From: Psettodes erumei
Taxonomy: Eukaryota; Chordata; Actinopteri; Pleuronectiformes; Psettodidae
Length of the DNA: 64,000 bases
NCBI GenBank assembly: GCA_016785225.1
Contig: JAFBJZ010000350.1
Span: 1-64,000, forward strand
Reading direction: 5' to 3'
The notes under the pieces are model-generated. The model made no database searches, had not been told where the DNA came from, and saw only the letters and a program-made list of their open reading frames with translations. Shown here piece after piece: positions 1 through 14,100 of the stretch. The translations under genes were made by a program, and so were the position numbers. Within the stretch, counting starts at the first letter, position 1; every line of letters begins with the position of its first letter.

Positions 1-3000
1 TGGGCTGGGCTGGGTTACTGGGGCTGTGTACAGCATGCAGTGGATGCAGATCGGGGGTCCCTGTGCTGGGTGTGCTGGGCTGGGCTGTGCTGGGCTGGGC
101 TGGGCTGGGCTGGGGCTGGGCTGTGGCATGTGGTGGATGCTGATGCTGTCCCTGGGCTGGGCTGGGCTGTGCTGGGCTGCTGCTGGGCTGGGCTGGGGGC
201 TGTGTACTGCATGCTGTGGATGCAGATGGGGTCCCTGTGCTGCTGCTGCTGGGCTGGGCTGTGCTGGGCTGGGCTGGGCTGGGTTGCTGGGCTGTGTGCA
301 GCATGCTGTGGATGCAGATCGGGGTCCTGTGCTGTGCTGGGCTGTGCTGGCTGTGCTGGGCTGGGCTGGGTTGCTGGGGCTGTGTGCTGTGTGTAGCATG
401 CAGTGGATGCAGATCGGGGGTCCCTGTGCTGGGCTGGGCTGGGCTGGGCTGTGTGCTGGGCTGGGCTGGGTTACTGGGGCTGTGTGCATGCTGGTGGATG
501 CTGTGCGGGGCTGGGCTGGGCTGGGCTGGGCTGCTGGCTGGGCTGGGGGTTGCTGGGGCTGTGCTGTGCATGCATGGTGTGGATGCTGTGCTGGGTCCCT
601 GCTGGGCTGGGCTGGGCTGGGCTGGGCTGTGCTGGGCTGGGCTGGGTTACTGGGGCTGTGTACAGCATGCAGTGGATGCAGATCGGGGTCCCTGTGCTGG
701 GCTGGGCTGGGCTGGGCTGGTGCTGGCTGGGCTGGGTTGCTGGGGCTGTGTACAGCATGCGGTGGATGCTGGGCTGGGCTGTGCTGGGCTGGGCTGGGCT
801 GGGCTGGGCTGGGCTGGCTGCTGTGCTGATGCAGCATGCAGTGGATGCAGATGGGCTGGGCTGTGCTGGGCTGGGCTGGGCTGGGCTGGTGCTGGGCTGG
901 GCTGGGCTGGGCTGGGTGGGCTGGGGCTGTGCAGCATGGGTGGATGCAGATCGGGGTGCTGTGCTGGGCTGGTGCTGGGCAGGCTGGGCTGGGCTGGGCT
1001 GGGCTGGGTTACTGGGGCTGTGTACAGCATGCAGTGGATGCAGATCGGGGTCCCTGTGCTGGGCTGGGCTGGGCTGGGCTGTGTGATGGGCTGGGCTGGG
1101 TTACTGGGGCTGTGTATAGCATGCAGTGGATGCAGATCAGGGGGGTCCCTGCTGCTGGCTGGTGCTGGGCTGGCTGGGCTGCTGGGCTGGGCTGGGCTGG
1201 TGGGCTGGCTGGGCTGGGGCTGTGTGGAGCATGCTGTGGTGCAGATGGGGTGCTGTGCTGGGCTGGGGGCTGGGCTGCTGTGGGCTGTGCTGGGCTGGGC
1301 TGTGCTGGCTGGATGCTGGGGGCTGTGCTGGGCTGGGCTGGGCTGGGTGGGCTGGGGGCTGTGCTGTGCATGCATGCGGTGGATGCAGATCGGGGGTCCC
1401 TGTGCTGGGCTGGGCTGGGCTGCTGGCTGGGCTGGGCTGGGCTGGGCTGGGCTGGGCTGGGCTGGGGCTGTGCTGGGTGGATGCAGGCTGGGGGTCCCTG
1501 TGCTGCTGCTGCTGGCTGGGCTGGGCTGGGCTGGGCTGGGCTGCTGGCTGGGCTGCTGGGGTGCTGTGCTGGGCTGGGCTGTGCTGTGCAGGGGTCCTGT
1601 GTGGGCTGGGCTGGGCTGGGCTGGGCTGGGCTGGGCTGGGCTGGGCTGGGTTACTGGGGCTGTGTACAGCATGCAGTGGATGCAGATCGGGGTCCCTGTG
1701 CTGGGCTGGGCTGGGCTGGGCTGGGCTGGGCTGGGCTGGGGGGCTGGCTGGGCTGGGCTGTGCTGGCTGGGCTGTGCTGTGCTGGCTGTGCTGCTGCTGG
1801 GCTGGGCTGCTGTGCTGGGCTGGGCTGGGCTGGGCTGCTGGTGGCTGGGGCTGGGCTGCTGCTGGCTGTGTGGGCATGCAGTGGATGCTGGGCTGGGTGG
1901 GCTGTGCTGCTGGCTGGGCCCTGGGCTGGGCTGTGCTGCTGGGCTGGGCTGCTGTGCTGTGCTGGGCTGGGCTGGGCTGGGTTACTGGGGCTGTGCAGCA
2001 TGCAGTGGATGCAGATGGGGGTCCCTGGCTGGGCTGGGCTGTGCTGGGCTGGGCTGGGCTGGGCTGTGTGTGCTGGGCTGGGCTGGGTTACTGGGGCTGT
2101 GTGGCATGCATGCAGTGGATGCAGATCTGGGGGTCCCTGTGCTGGGCTGGGCTGGGCTGTGCTGCTGGGCTGTGCTGGGGTGGGCTGGGCTGGGCTGGGT
2201 GGGCTGGGCTGTGCTGTGCATGTGGTGGCTGCAGCTGTGCTGGGCTGGGCTGGGCTGGGCTGGGCTTGCTGGGGGCTGCTGGGCTGCATGGGCTGGTGCT
2301 GTGCTGGGGCATGCTGTGGTGCTGGGCTGGGTGTGCTGTGCTGGGCTGGGCTGGGCTGCTGGGCATGTCCTGGGCTGGGGTGTGTGTGCTGGGCTGGGCT
2401 GGGTTACTGGGGCTGTGTAGCAGCATGGGTGGATGCAGATCAGGGGTCCCTGTGCTGGGCTGGGCTGTGCTGGGGGCTGCTGGCTGGGCTGGGCTGGGCT
2501 GGGCTGGGGCTGTGTGCATGTGCTGGGCTGGATGCTGTGCTGGGCTCCCTGCTGCTGGGCTGGGCTGGGCTGGGCTGGGCTGGGTGCTGGCTGCTGTGCT
2601 GTGCTGTGCTGGCTGCTGATCTGGGGGCTGTGCTGGGCTGGGCTGGGCTGGGCTGTGCTGGCTGCTGGGCTGGGCTGGGCTGGGCTGGGTTGCTGGGGCT
2701 GTGTACAGCATGGGGTGGATGCAGGGCTGGGCTGGCTGTGCTGGGCTGGGCTGGGCTGGGCTGGGCTGGGCTGGGCTGGGCTGTGCTGGGCTGGGCTGGG
2801 CTGGGCTGGGGCTGTGTGCTGGCATGGGTGGATGCAGATGGGGGGCTGTGCTGCTGGCTCTGTGCTGCTGGGCTGGGCTGGGCTGGGCTGGGCTGGGTTG
2901 CTGGGCTGTGCTGTGCTGTGTGGATGGCTGGGGGCTGGCTGTGCTGGGGGCTGTGTGCAGCATGCTGGGCTGGATGCTGATGGGGCTGTGCTGGGCTGGG

Positions 3001-6000
3001 CTGTGCTGTGCTGGGCTGGGCTGGGGCTGGGCTGGTGTGGGCTGGGCTGGGCTGGGTTACTGGGGGGCTGTGTGCAGCATGGGGTGGATGCTGATCTGGG
3101 GTCCCTGTGCTGGGCTGGGCTGGGCTGCTGTGCTGGCTGCTGGGCTGGGCTGGGTTGCTGGGCTGTGTGCATGCTGTGGCTGGGGGGGGGCTGGGCTGGG
3201 CTGGGCTGGGCTGGGCTGTGCTGGGCTGGGCTGGGCTGGGGCTGCTGATGGGCTGGGGTGGCTGCTGGCTGGGCTGGGCTGGGCTGCTGGCTGTGTGCTG
3301 GGCTGGGCTGGGCTGGGTTACTGGGGCTGTGTATAGCATGCAGTGGATGCAGATCCTGGGGGTCCCTGCTGCTGGGCTGCTGGCTGGGCTGTGGCTGGGC
3401 TGGGCTGGGTGGGCTGGGGCTGTGGCTGGCATGGGTGGATGCAGATGCAGTCCCTGTGCTGGGCTGGGCTGGGCTGTGCTGTGCTGGGCTGGCTGCTGTG
3501 GATGCTGGGCTGGGCTGGGCTGTGCTGGGCTGGGCTGGGCTGTGTGCTGGCTGGGCTGGGCTGTGCTGGGCTGTGCTGCTGTGCTGTGCTGCTGGGCTGG
3601 CTGGGCTGGGCTGGGCTGGGCTGGCTGCTGGCTGCTGGGCTGGTGCTGGGGTGTGCTGGGCTGGGCTGGGCTGGGCTGCTGGGCTGTGCTGGGCATGCTG
3701 GTGGATGCAGGGCTGTGCTGCTGCTGGGCTGCTGGGCGGGGGCTGTGCTGGGCTGGGCTGGTGTGCTGGGCTGGGCTGGGTTACTGGGGCTGTGTACAGC
3801 ATGCAGTGGATGCAGATCTGTGCTGGGCTGGGCTGGGCTGGGCTGGGCTGGGCTGGGCTGGGCTGGGCTGGCTGTGGGCTGGGCTGGATGCTGGGCTGGG
3901 CTGGCTGGCTGCTGGGCTGGGCTGTGCTGGGCTGGGGGCTGGGCTGTGCTATGCATGCTGGGCTGGGCTGGGCTGGCTGTGCTGGGCTGGGCTGGGCTGG
4001 GCTGGGCTGGGCTGGGCTGGGCTGGGCTGGGGGCTGGGCTGTGCAGCATGCAGTGGATGCAGATCTGGGGTCCCTGTGCTGCTGCTGCTGTGCTGTGCTG
4101 GGCTGGGCTGTGCTGTGATGGGCTGGGCTGGGCTGTGGCTGGGTGCTGTGCTGGGCTGTGCTGGCTGCTGGGTGGCTGCTGTGCTGGGGGCTGTGCTGGG
4201 CTGGGCTGGGCTGGGCTGGGCTGGGCTGCTGGGCTGCTGGCTGCTGGCTGGGTGCAGCATGGATGGGCTGGGTGCTGGGGGGCTGTGTGCAGCATGCTGC
4301 TGGATGGGCTGGGCTGGGCTGGGCTGGGCTGGGCTGGGCTGGGCTGGGCTGTGCTGGGCTGGGCTGGGCTGGGCTGGGGCTGGGCTATGCTGCTGTGTGG
4401 TGGATGCAGTGGTGCTGGCTGGGCTGGGCTGGGCTGGGCTGGGCTGGGCTGGGTTGCTGGGGCTGTGGGCAGCATGTGTGGATGCTGATGTGCTGGCTGT
4501 GCTGGGCTGGGCTGGGCTGGCTGGGCTGGGCTGGGTGGGCTGGGCTGCAGTGGATGCTGGGCTGGGCTGTGCTGGGCTGGGCTGGGCTGGGCTGGGCTGG
4601 GCTGGGCTGGGGCTGTGGTCAGCATGCAGTGGATGCAGATCGGGGGTCCCTGTGCTGGGCTGGGCTGGGCTGGGCTGGGCTGGGCTGGGCTGTGCTGGGC
4701 TGCTGGGCTGTGCTGGGCTGGGCTGGGCTGGGGGGCTGTGCTGGCTGGCTGTGCTGTGCTGGTGCTGTGGTGCTGGGCTGGCTGGGCTGTGCTGGGCTGT
4801 GCTGTGGCTGGGCTGGGCTGGCTGTGCTGGGCTGGCTGCTGGCTGGGCTGTGCTGTGTGGCTGGGCTGGGCTGGGTTGCTGGGGCTGTGCTACAGCATGG
4901 GTGGATGCATGCTGGGCTGGGCTGGGCTGGGCTGGGCTGTGCTGGGCTGCTGGCTGGGCTGGGCTGGGGCTGGGGCTGTGCTGCATGGGTGGATGCTGGG
5001 CTGGGCTGTGCTGCTGGGCTGGGCTGGGCTGGGCTGGGCTGGGCTGGGCTGGGCTGGTGCTGCATGCTGGGCTGTGTGGGCTGTGCTGTGCTGGGCTGGG
5101 CTGGGCTGGCTGTGCTGGGCTGGGCTGGGCTGGGCTGTGCTGGGCTGGGCTGGGCTGGGCTGGGGCTGTGCTGGGCTGGGCTGGGCTGTGCTGGGCTGGG
5201 CTGGGCTGGGCTGGGCTGGCTGGGCTGCTGTGCTGGGCTGGCTGTGTGTGGGGCATGGGTGGATGCAGATGGTGCTGCTGCTGGGCTGTGTGCTGTGTGC
5301 TGGGCTGGTGCTGGTGCTGCTGGGCTGGGCTGGGCTGGGCTGGCTGGGCTGATGCTGTGCTGGGTCCCTGTGCTGGGCTGGGCTGGGTGTGCTGCTGCTG
5401 GGCTGGGCATGCTGGTGGCTGCTGCTGGGTGGCCTGGCTGGCTGCTGGGCTGGGCTGGGCTGGGTGTGCTGGGCTGGGCTGGGTTGCTGGGCTGTGGGCA
5501 TGCAGTGGCTGGGCTGGGCTGGGCTGTGCTGGGCTGGGCTGGGCTGGGCTGGGCTGGGCTGGTGCTGGGCTGGGCTGGGTTACTGGGGCTGTGTATAGCA
5601 TGCGGTGGATGCAGATCGGGGTCCCTGGCTGGGCTGGGCTGCTGGGCTGGGCTGGGCTGCTGGGCTGTGCTGGGCTGTTGGCTGGGGCTGTGTGCTGCAT
5701 GGGGTGGATGCTGATCTGGGGCTGGGCTGTGCTGGGCTGCTGTGGGTGGCTGGGCTGGGCTGGGTTACTGGGGCTGTGTATAGCATGCAGTGGATGCAGA
5801 TCGGGGTCCCTGTGCTGGGCTGGGCTGGGCTGGGCTGGGCTGGGCTGGGCTGGGCTGGGCTGGCTGGCTGGGGCTGTGTATGCATGCTGTGTGGATGCAG
5901 ATGGGGGGTGCTGTGCTGCTGTGCTGTGGCTGGGCTGCTGGGCTGGGCTGGGCTGGGCTGCTGGCTGGGCTGGGTGTGCTGGGGCTGGGCTGGGGCTGGG

Positions 6001-8154
6001 CTGGTGCAGCATGCTGTGCTGGGCTGGGCTGGGCTGCTGCTGGGCTGGGCTGTGCTGCTGGGCTGGGCTGGGTTGCTGGGCTGTGCTGCATGCTGTGGCT
6101 GGGCTGGGGTCCCTGTGCTGCTGGGCTGGGCTGGCTGCTGGGCTGGGCTGCTGCTGGGCTGGGTGATGCTGGGGGCTGCTGTGCTGTGCTGTGCTGGGCT
6201 GTGCTGGGCTGGTGCTGGGGCTGTGCTGGGCTGTGCTGTGCTGTGCTGGGCTGGGCTGGGCTGGGCTGGGCTGGGCTGGGCTGGGTTACTGGGGCTGTGT
6301 ATAGCATGCAGTGGATGCAGATCGGGGGTCCCTGTGCTGGGCTGGGCTGTGTGTGATGGGCTGGGCTGGGTTACTGGGGCTGTGTACAGCATGTGGATGC
6401 AGTGGATGCCTGTCTGGGGGTGCTGTGCTGGGCTGTGCTGGGCTGGGCTGGGCTGGTGCTGGGCTGGGCTGGGCTGGGCTGGGCTGGGCTGGGCTGGGCT
6501 GGCTGCTGGGCTGTGGTGCTGCTGGGGGGTCCCTGTGCTGGGCTGGGCTGGGGCTGGGCTGGGCTGGGCTGGGGCTGGTATAGCATGCTGTGGATGCATC
6601 GGGGGTGCTGTGCTGATGCTGTGCTGGGCTGGGCTGTGCTGGGCTGGGCTGCTGCTGGCTGTGGGCTGGTGCTGGATGCTGGCTGCTGGGCTGTGGGCTG
6701 GGCTGTGCTGTGGGATGCTGTGCTGGGCTGGGCTGTGGGCTGGGCTGGGCTGTGCTGGGCTGGGCTGGGCTGGGCTGGGCTGTGCTGGGCTGGGCTGGGC
6801 TGTGCTGGGCTGGGCTGTGGGCTGTGGTGCTGTGCTGGGCTGGGCTGGGCTGTGCTGTGCTGGGCTGGGCTGGGCTGGGTTACTGGGGCTGTGTACAGCA
6901 TGCAGTGGATGCAGATCGGGGTCCCTGTGCTGGGCTGGGCTGGGCTGGGCTGTGCTGGGCTGGGCTGGGCTGGGCTGGGCTGGGCTGGGCTGTGCTGTGC
7001 TGTGCTGTGCTGTGCATGCTGTGGATGGCTGGGCTGGGCTGGGCTGGGCTGCTGCTGGGCTGCTGCTGGGCTGGGCTGGGCTGCTGCTGGGCTGTGGGCT
7101 GTGGCTGGGATCATGGGGTCCCTGTGCTGGGCTGGGCTGGGCTGGGCTGTGCTGGCTGGGCTGGGCTGGGTTACTGGGGCTGTGTATAGCATGCAGTGGA
7201 TGCAGATCGGGGGTCCCTGTGCTGGGGCTGGGCTGGGCTGGCTGCTGGGCTGGGCTGGCTGCTGGGCTGTGCATGGCATGGGCTGGATGCATGCTGGCTG
7301 TGCTGGGCTGTGCTGTGCTGGGCTGGGCTGGGTGTGATGGGCTGGGCTGGGTGGATGCTGATCGGGGGCTGTGCTGGCTGGGCTGGCTGGGCTGGGCTGG
7401 GTTACTGGGGCTGTGCTAGGCTGGGCTGGATGCAGCTGGGCTGGGCTGGGCTGGGCTGGGCTGGGTGGGCTGGGCTGGGCTGGGCTGGGCTGTGGATGCA
7501 TGCAGTGGATGCTGGGCTGGGCTGGGCTGTGCTGGGGGGCTGTGCTGTGCTGGGCTGGGCTGGCTGGGCTGGGCTGGGCTGTGTGCAGCATGCAGTGCAG
7601 ATGGGGTCCCTGTGCTGGGCTGGGCTGGGCTGGGCTGGGCTGGGCTGGGCTGGGCTGGGCTGGGCTGGCTGGCTGGGCTGTGCTGGGCTGGGCTGGGCTG
7701 TGCTGTGCTGGGCTGTGTGCTGTGCTGGGCTGTGCTGGGCTGGGCTGGGCTGTGCTGGGCTGGGTTGCTGGGGCTGCTGGGCATGCAGTGGATGCAGATC
7801 AGGGGGCTGTGCTGGGCTGGGCTGGGCTGGGCTGGGCTGGGCTGGGCTGGGTTACTGGGGCTGTGCAGCATGCAGTGGATGCAGATCGGGGGTCCCCCTG
7901 CTGCTGGGCTGCTGGCTGGGCTGGGCTGGGCTGCTGGGCTGGGCTGGGCTGGGCTGGGCTGGGCTACTGGGCTGGGCTGTGCTGGGCTGGCATGCTGGGC
8001 TGGGTGTGCTGGATGCTGTGGCTGGGCTGCTGGCTGCTGGGCTGGGCTGGGCTGGGCTGGGCTGTGCTGTGCTGGGCTGGGCTGGGCTGGGTTACTGGGG
8101 CTGTGCATATCATGCAGTGGATGCAGATCGGGGGTCCCTGTGCTGGGCTGGGCT
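1..8154. repeat. GGGCT pentanucleotide satellite with a recurring anchor
   Basis: The stretch is built from GGGCT (equivalently CTGGG) repeats, broken by GTGCT and GCTGCT variants. About twenty times a non-pentameric anchor returns. It reads roughly GTTACTGGGGCTGTGTA, CAGCATGCAGTGGATGCAG, ATCGGGGTCCCTGTGCT, for example near 13, 646, 1009, 1648, 3317, 3780, 5579, 6287, 6879, 7851 and 8091. The plus strand is strongly G-rich and the minus strand C-rich. Because the motif length is not a multiple of three and contains no stop in most frames, very long open frames of Gly-Leu-Trp-Ala or Gln-Pro-Ser-Pro-Ala composition appear on both strands. I do not regard these as genes. The array begins before the window and ends sharply at 8154. 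Confidence 0.95.
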
Positions 8155-11100
8155 GCCATGGAATTTTTGCTTTATATCCATTATCAACTGACCAACAATG
8201 ATATAAAAGTGTTATTTTTATGATTCCAGGCACCCATGTTCCCCAAACCACAGTACCGTGCAGTTAGTGCTTTTCTCGGCGAGATATAAAAACACATGAC
8301 CGTCCATTGAGTGCTTTTCTCGGCGAGAAAATCTCACAGTCACTGGCCTGTTTGCTCTTGTCCAGAAGCAGGGACCCATCAACTTTTTGCTCCATATGCA
8401 TTGTCAACTGACCACGAATGATATTAAAGTGTTATTTTATGATTCCAGGCACCCATGTCCCCCAAAACACAGTACCGTTCATTAAGTGCTTTTCTCAGCG
8501 AGAAAAGCAGGTTTTGGTCATATGCCTGTTTGCTCTTGTGCAGAAGCGGGGACCCATCAACTTTTTGCTCCATATGCATTGTCAGCTGACCAAGAATGAT
8601 ATTAAAGTGCTATTTTATGATTCCAGGCACCGATGACTATCAAAACACAGTACCGTGCATTAGGTGCTTTTCTCGGCGAGATATAAAAACACATGACCGT
8701 CCAGTAAGTGCTTTTCTCGGCGAGAAAATCTCACAGTCACTGGCCTGTTTGCTCTTGTCCCGAAGCGGGGACCCATGAACCTTTTGCTCCATATGCATTG
8801 TCAACTGACCAAGAATGATATTAAAGTGTTATTTTATGTTTCCTGGCACCGATGTCTTTCAAAACACAGTACCGTCCATCAAGTGCTTTTCTCGGCGAGA
8901 AAAGCTCACACTCACTGGCCTGTTTGCTCTTGTGCAGAAGGGGTGACCCATGGAATTTTTTTCTTTATATCCATTCCCAACTGACAAAGAATGATACTAA
9001 AGTGTTATTTCATGATTCCATGCAACCATCTCCCCCAAAACACAGTTCCGTGCATTTAGTGATTGTCGCGGGGAGAAAAGCAGGTTCTGGTCATATGCCT
9101 GCTTGCTTTTGTGCAGAAGCGGGGACCCATGAAGTTTTCGCTCCATATATATTGTCAACTGACCAAGAATGATATGAAAGTGTTATTTTATGATTCCAGG
9201 CACCGATGTCTATCAAAACACAGTACCGTCCATTAAGTGCTTTTCTCGGCGAGACAAGCTGACACTCACCGGCCTGTTTGAACTTGTGCAGAAGGGGTGA
9301 CCCATGGAATTTATTGGTTTATATCCATTATAAACTGACCAACAGTGATACTAAAGTGTTATTTTTATGATTCTAGGCACCCATGTCCCCCAAAACACAG
9401 TACCGTGCATTTAGTCCTTTTCTCGGTGAGAAAAGCAGCTTTTGGTCATATGCCTGTTTGCTCCTGTGCAGAAGCGTGGATCCATGAACTTTTTGCTCCA
9501 TATGCATTGTCAACTGACCAACAATGATATAAAAGTGTTATTTCATGATTCCATGCACCCATGTCCCCCAAAACACAGTACCGTTCATTAAGTGCTTTTC
9601 TCGGCGAGAAAAGCAGGTTTTGGTCACATGCCTCTTTGCTCTTTTGCAGAAGCAGGGACCCATGAACTTTTTGCTTCATATGCACTGTCAACTGACCAAG
9701 AAGGATATTAAAGTGTTATTTCATGATTCCAGGCACCCATGTCCCCCAAAACACAGTACCGTCCATCAAGTGCTTTTCTCGGCGAGAAAAGCTCACACTC
9801 ACTGGCCTGTGTGCTCTTGTGCAGAAGGGGTGACCCATGGAATTTTTTTCTTTATATCCATTACCAACTGACAATGAATGATACTAAAGTGTTATTTTTA
9901 TCATTCCAGGCACCCATGTCCCCCAAAATACAGTACCGGGCATTAGGTGCTTTTCTCGGTGAGATATAAAACCACATGACCGTCCATTAAGTGCTTTTCT
10001 CGGCGAGAAAATCTCACAGTCACTGACCTGTTTCCTTTTGTCCAGAAGCGGGGACCCATGAACGTTTTGCTCCATATACATTGTCAACTGACCAAGAATG
10101 ATATGAAAGTGTTATTTTATGATTCCAGGCACCGATGTCTATCAAAACACAGTGCTGTCCATTAAGTGCTTTTCTCGGCGAGAAAAGCTCACACTTACCG
10201 GCCTGTTTGAACTTGTGCAGAAGGGGTGACCCATGGAATTTTTGCTTTATATCCATTATCAACTGACCAACAATGATATAAAAGTGTTATTTTTCTGATT
10301 CCAGGCACCCATGCCCCCCAAAACACAGAACCTTGCATTTCATGCTTTTCTCTGCGAGAAAAGCAGGTTTTGGTCATATGCCTGTTTGCTCTTGTGCAGA
10401 AGCGGGGACCCATGAAGTTTTTGCTGTATATGCATTGTCAACTGACCAACAATGATATAAAAGTGTTATTTCATGATTCCAGGCACCCATGTCCCCCAAA
10501 ACACAGTACCGTTCATTAAGTGCTTTTCTCAGAGAGAAAAGCAGGTTTTGGTCTTATGCCTGTTTGCTCTTGTGCAGAAGCGGGGACCCATGAACTTTTC
10601 GCTCCATATATATTGTCAACTGACCAAGAATGATATGAAAGTGTTATTTTATGATTCCAGGCACCGATGTGTATCAAAACACAGTACCGTGCATTAGGTG
10701 CTTTTCTCGGCGAGAAAAGCAAGTTTTGGTCATATGCCTGTTTGCTCTTGTGCAGAAGCGGGGACCCATCAACTTTTTGCTCCATATGCATTTTCAACTG
10801 ACCAAGAATGATATTAAAGTGTTATTTTATGATTCCAGGCACCGATGTCTATCAAAACAGAGTACCGTCCATTAAGTGCTTTCCTCGGCAAGAAAAGCTC
10901 ACAGTCACTGGCCTGTTTGCTCTTGTGCAGAAGCGGGAACCTATGAACTTTTTGCTCCATATGCATTGTCAACTGACCAACAATGATATAAAAGTGGTAT
11001 TTCATGATTCCAGGCACCCATGTCCTCCAAAACACAGTACCGTGCATTTATTGCTTTTCTCGGCGAGACAAGCAGGTTTTGCTCATGTGCCTGTTTGCTC

Positions 11101-14100
11101 GTGTGCAGAAGCGGGAACCCATGAACTTTTTTGCTCCATATGCATTGTCAACTGACCAAGAATGATATTAAAGTGTTATTTTATGATTCCAGGCACCGAT
11201 GTCTATCAAAACACAGTATCGTGCATTAAGTGCTTTTCTCGGCGAGATATAAAAATGCATGACCGTCCATTAAGTGCTTTTCTAGGCGAGAAAAGCTCAC
11301 ACTCACTGGCCTGTTTGAAGTTTTGCAGAAGGGGTGACCCATGGAATTTTTGCTTTATGTCGATTATCAACTGACCAACAATGATATAAAAGTGTTATTT
11401 TTATGACTCCAGGCACCCATGTCCCCCAAAACACAGTACCGTGCATTAAGTGCTTTTCTCGGCGAGATATAAAAACACATGACCGTCCATTAAGTGCTTT
11501 TCTTGGCGAGAAACGCTCACAGTCACTGGCCTGTTGGAACTTATGCAGAAGGGGTGACCCATGGAATTTTTTGGTTTATATCCATTATCAACTGACAAAG
11601 AATGATACTAAAGTGTTATTTCATGATTCCATGCACCCATGTCCCCCCCAAACACAAATGCACGGTCCCCCCCAAACACAGTACCGTGCATTTAGTGCTT
11701 TTCTCGGCGAGAAAAGCAGCTTTTGGTCATATGCCAGTTTGCTCTTGTGCAGAAGCGTGGATCCATGAACTTTTTGCTCCATATGCATTGTCAACTGACC
11801 AACAATGATATAAAAGTGTTATTTCATGATTCCATGTAACCATCTCCCCCAAAACACAGTAACGTGCATTTAGTGCTTTTCTCGGCGAGAAAAGCAGCTT
11901 TTGGTCATATGCCAGTTTGCTCTTGTGCAGAAGCGTGGATCCATGAACTTTTTGCTCCATATGCATTGTCAACTGACCAACAATGATATAAAAGTGTTAT
12001 TTCATGATTCCAGGCACCGATGTCTATCAAAACACAGTACCGTGCATTAAGTGCTTTTCTTGGCGAGAAAAGCAGCTTTTGGTCATATGCCTGTTTGCTC
12101 TTGTGCAGAAGCGTGGATCCATGAACTTTTTGCTCCATATGCATTGTCAACTGACCAACAATGATATAAAAGTGTTATTTCATGATTCCATGTAACCATC
12201 TCCCCCAAAACACAGTAACGTGCATTTAATGCTTTTCTCGGGGAGAAAAGCAGGTTTTGGTCATATGCCTGTTTGCTCTTGTGCAGAAGCGGGGAACCAT
12301 GAACTTTTTGCTCCATATATATTGTCAACTGACCAAGAATGATATGAAAGTGTTATTTTATGATTCCAGGCACCGATGTCTATCAAAACACAGTACCGTC
12401 CATTAAGTGCTTTTCTCAGCGAGAAAAGCTCACAGTCACTGGCCTGTTTGCTCTTGTGCAGAAGCGGGGACCCATGAACTTTTTGCTCCATACGCATTGT
12501 CAACTGACCAAGAATGATATTAAATTGTTATTTTATGATTCCAGGCACCGATGTCTATCAAAACACAGTACGTCCATTAAGTGCTTTTCTCGGCGAGAGA
12601 AGCTCACACTCACTGGCCTGTTTGCACTTGTGCAGAAGGGATGACCCATGGAATTTTTGCTTTATATCCATTATCAACTGACAAAGAAAGATATTAAAGT
12701 GTTATTTTATGATTCCAGGCACCCATGTCCCCCAAAACACAGTACCGTGCATTTAGTGCTTTTCTCGGTGAGAAAAACAGGTTTTGGTCATATGCCTGTT
12801 TGCTCTTGTGCAGAAGCGGGGACCCATGAACCTTTTCTTCCTTATGCATTGTCAACTGACAAAGAATGGTATTAAAGTGTTATTTTATGATTCCAGGCAC
12901 CGATGTCTATCAAAACACAGTACCGTCCATCAAGTGCTTTTCTGGGCGACACAAGCTCACACTCACTGGCGTGTTTGAACTTGTGCAGAAGGGGTGACCC
13001 ATGGAATTTTTTACTTTATGTCCATTATCAACTGACAAAGAATGATATGAAGGTTTTATTTCATGATTCCATGCACCCATGTCCACCAAAACACAATACT
13101 GTCCCTTGTGAGCTTTTCTCTGCAAGAAAAGTAGGTTTTCGTCATATGCCTGTTTGCTCTTGTGCAGAAGCGGGGACCCATGAACTTTTTGCTCCATATG
13201 CATTGTCAACTGACAAACAATGATATAAAAGTGTTTAGTTCATGATTCCAGGCACCGGTGTCCCCCGAATCACAGTGCCATGCATTTAGTGCTTTTCTGG
13301 GCGAGAGAAGCTCACACTCAGTGGCCTGTTTGAACTTGTGCAGAAGGGGTGAACCATGGAATTTTTAGCTTTATATCCATTATCAACTGACAAAGAATGA
13401 TACTAACGTGTTATTTCATGATTCCAAGTACCCATGTCCATCAAAACACAGTACTGTCTCTTGTGAGCTTTTCTCGGCGAGAAAAGCAGGTTTTGGTCAT
13501 ATACCTGTTTGCTCTTGTGCAGAAGGGGACCCATGAACTTTTTTACTCCATATGCATTTTCAACTGCCCAATAATGATATTAAAGTTTTATTTTATGATT
13601 CCAGGCACCCATGTCCCGCAAAACAGAGTGCCGTCCCTTGTGAGCTTTTCTCGACGAGAAAAGCAGGTTTTGGTCAAATGCCTGTTTGCTCTTGTGCAGA
13701 AGCGGGGACCCATGAACTTTTTGCTCCATATGCATTGTCAACTGACAAAGAATGATATTAAAGTGTTATTTTATGATTCCAGGCACCCATGTCCATCAAA
13801 ACACAGTACCGTCCCTTTAGAGCTTTTGTTGGTGAGAAAAGGTCACACTCACTCGCCTGTTTGAACTTGTGCAGAAGGGGTGACCTATGCACTTTTTTCT
13901 TTATATGCATTATCAACTGACATAGAATGATACTAAAGTGTTATTTCATGATTCCATGCACCCATGTCCCCCAAAACACAGTACTGTCTCTCGTGCGCTT
14001 TTCTCGGCGAGAAAAACATGTTTTGGTCATATGCCTGTTTGCACTTGTGTAGAAGCGGTGACCCATGAATTTTTTTGCTCTATATGCATTGTCAACTGAC

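Noticed and set aside
1..8154. Immunoglobulin class-switch region
   Set aside because: The G-rich pentamer and TGCT/AGCA content look similar, but fish have no class switching, AGCT is nearly absent, and no immunoglobulin constant exon is nearby.
26..8223. Very long open frames (up to about 1000 codons) on both strands of the GGGCT array
   Set aside because: They consist of the translated pentamer in all frames, with no domain and no codon bias, and overlap each other on both strands. They follow from a stop-free repeat, not from selection.
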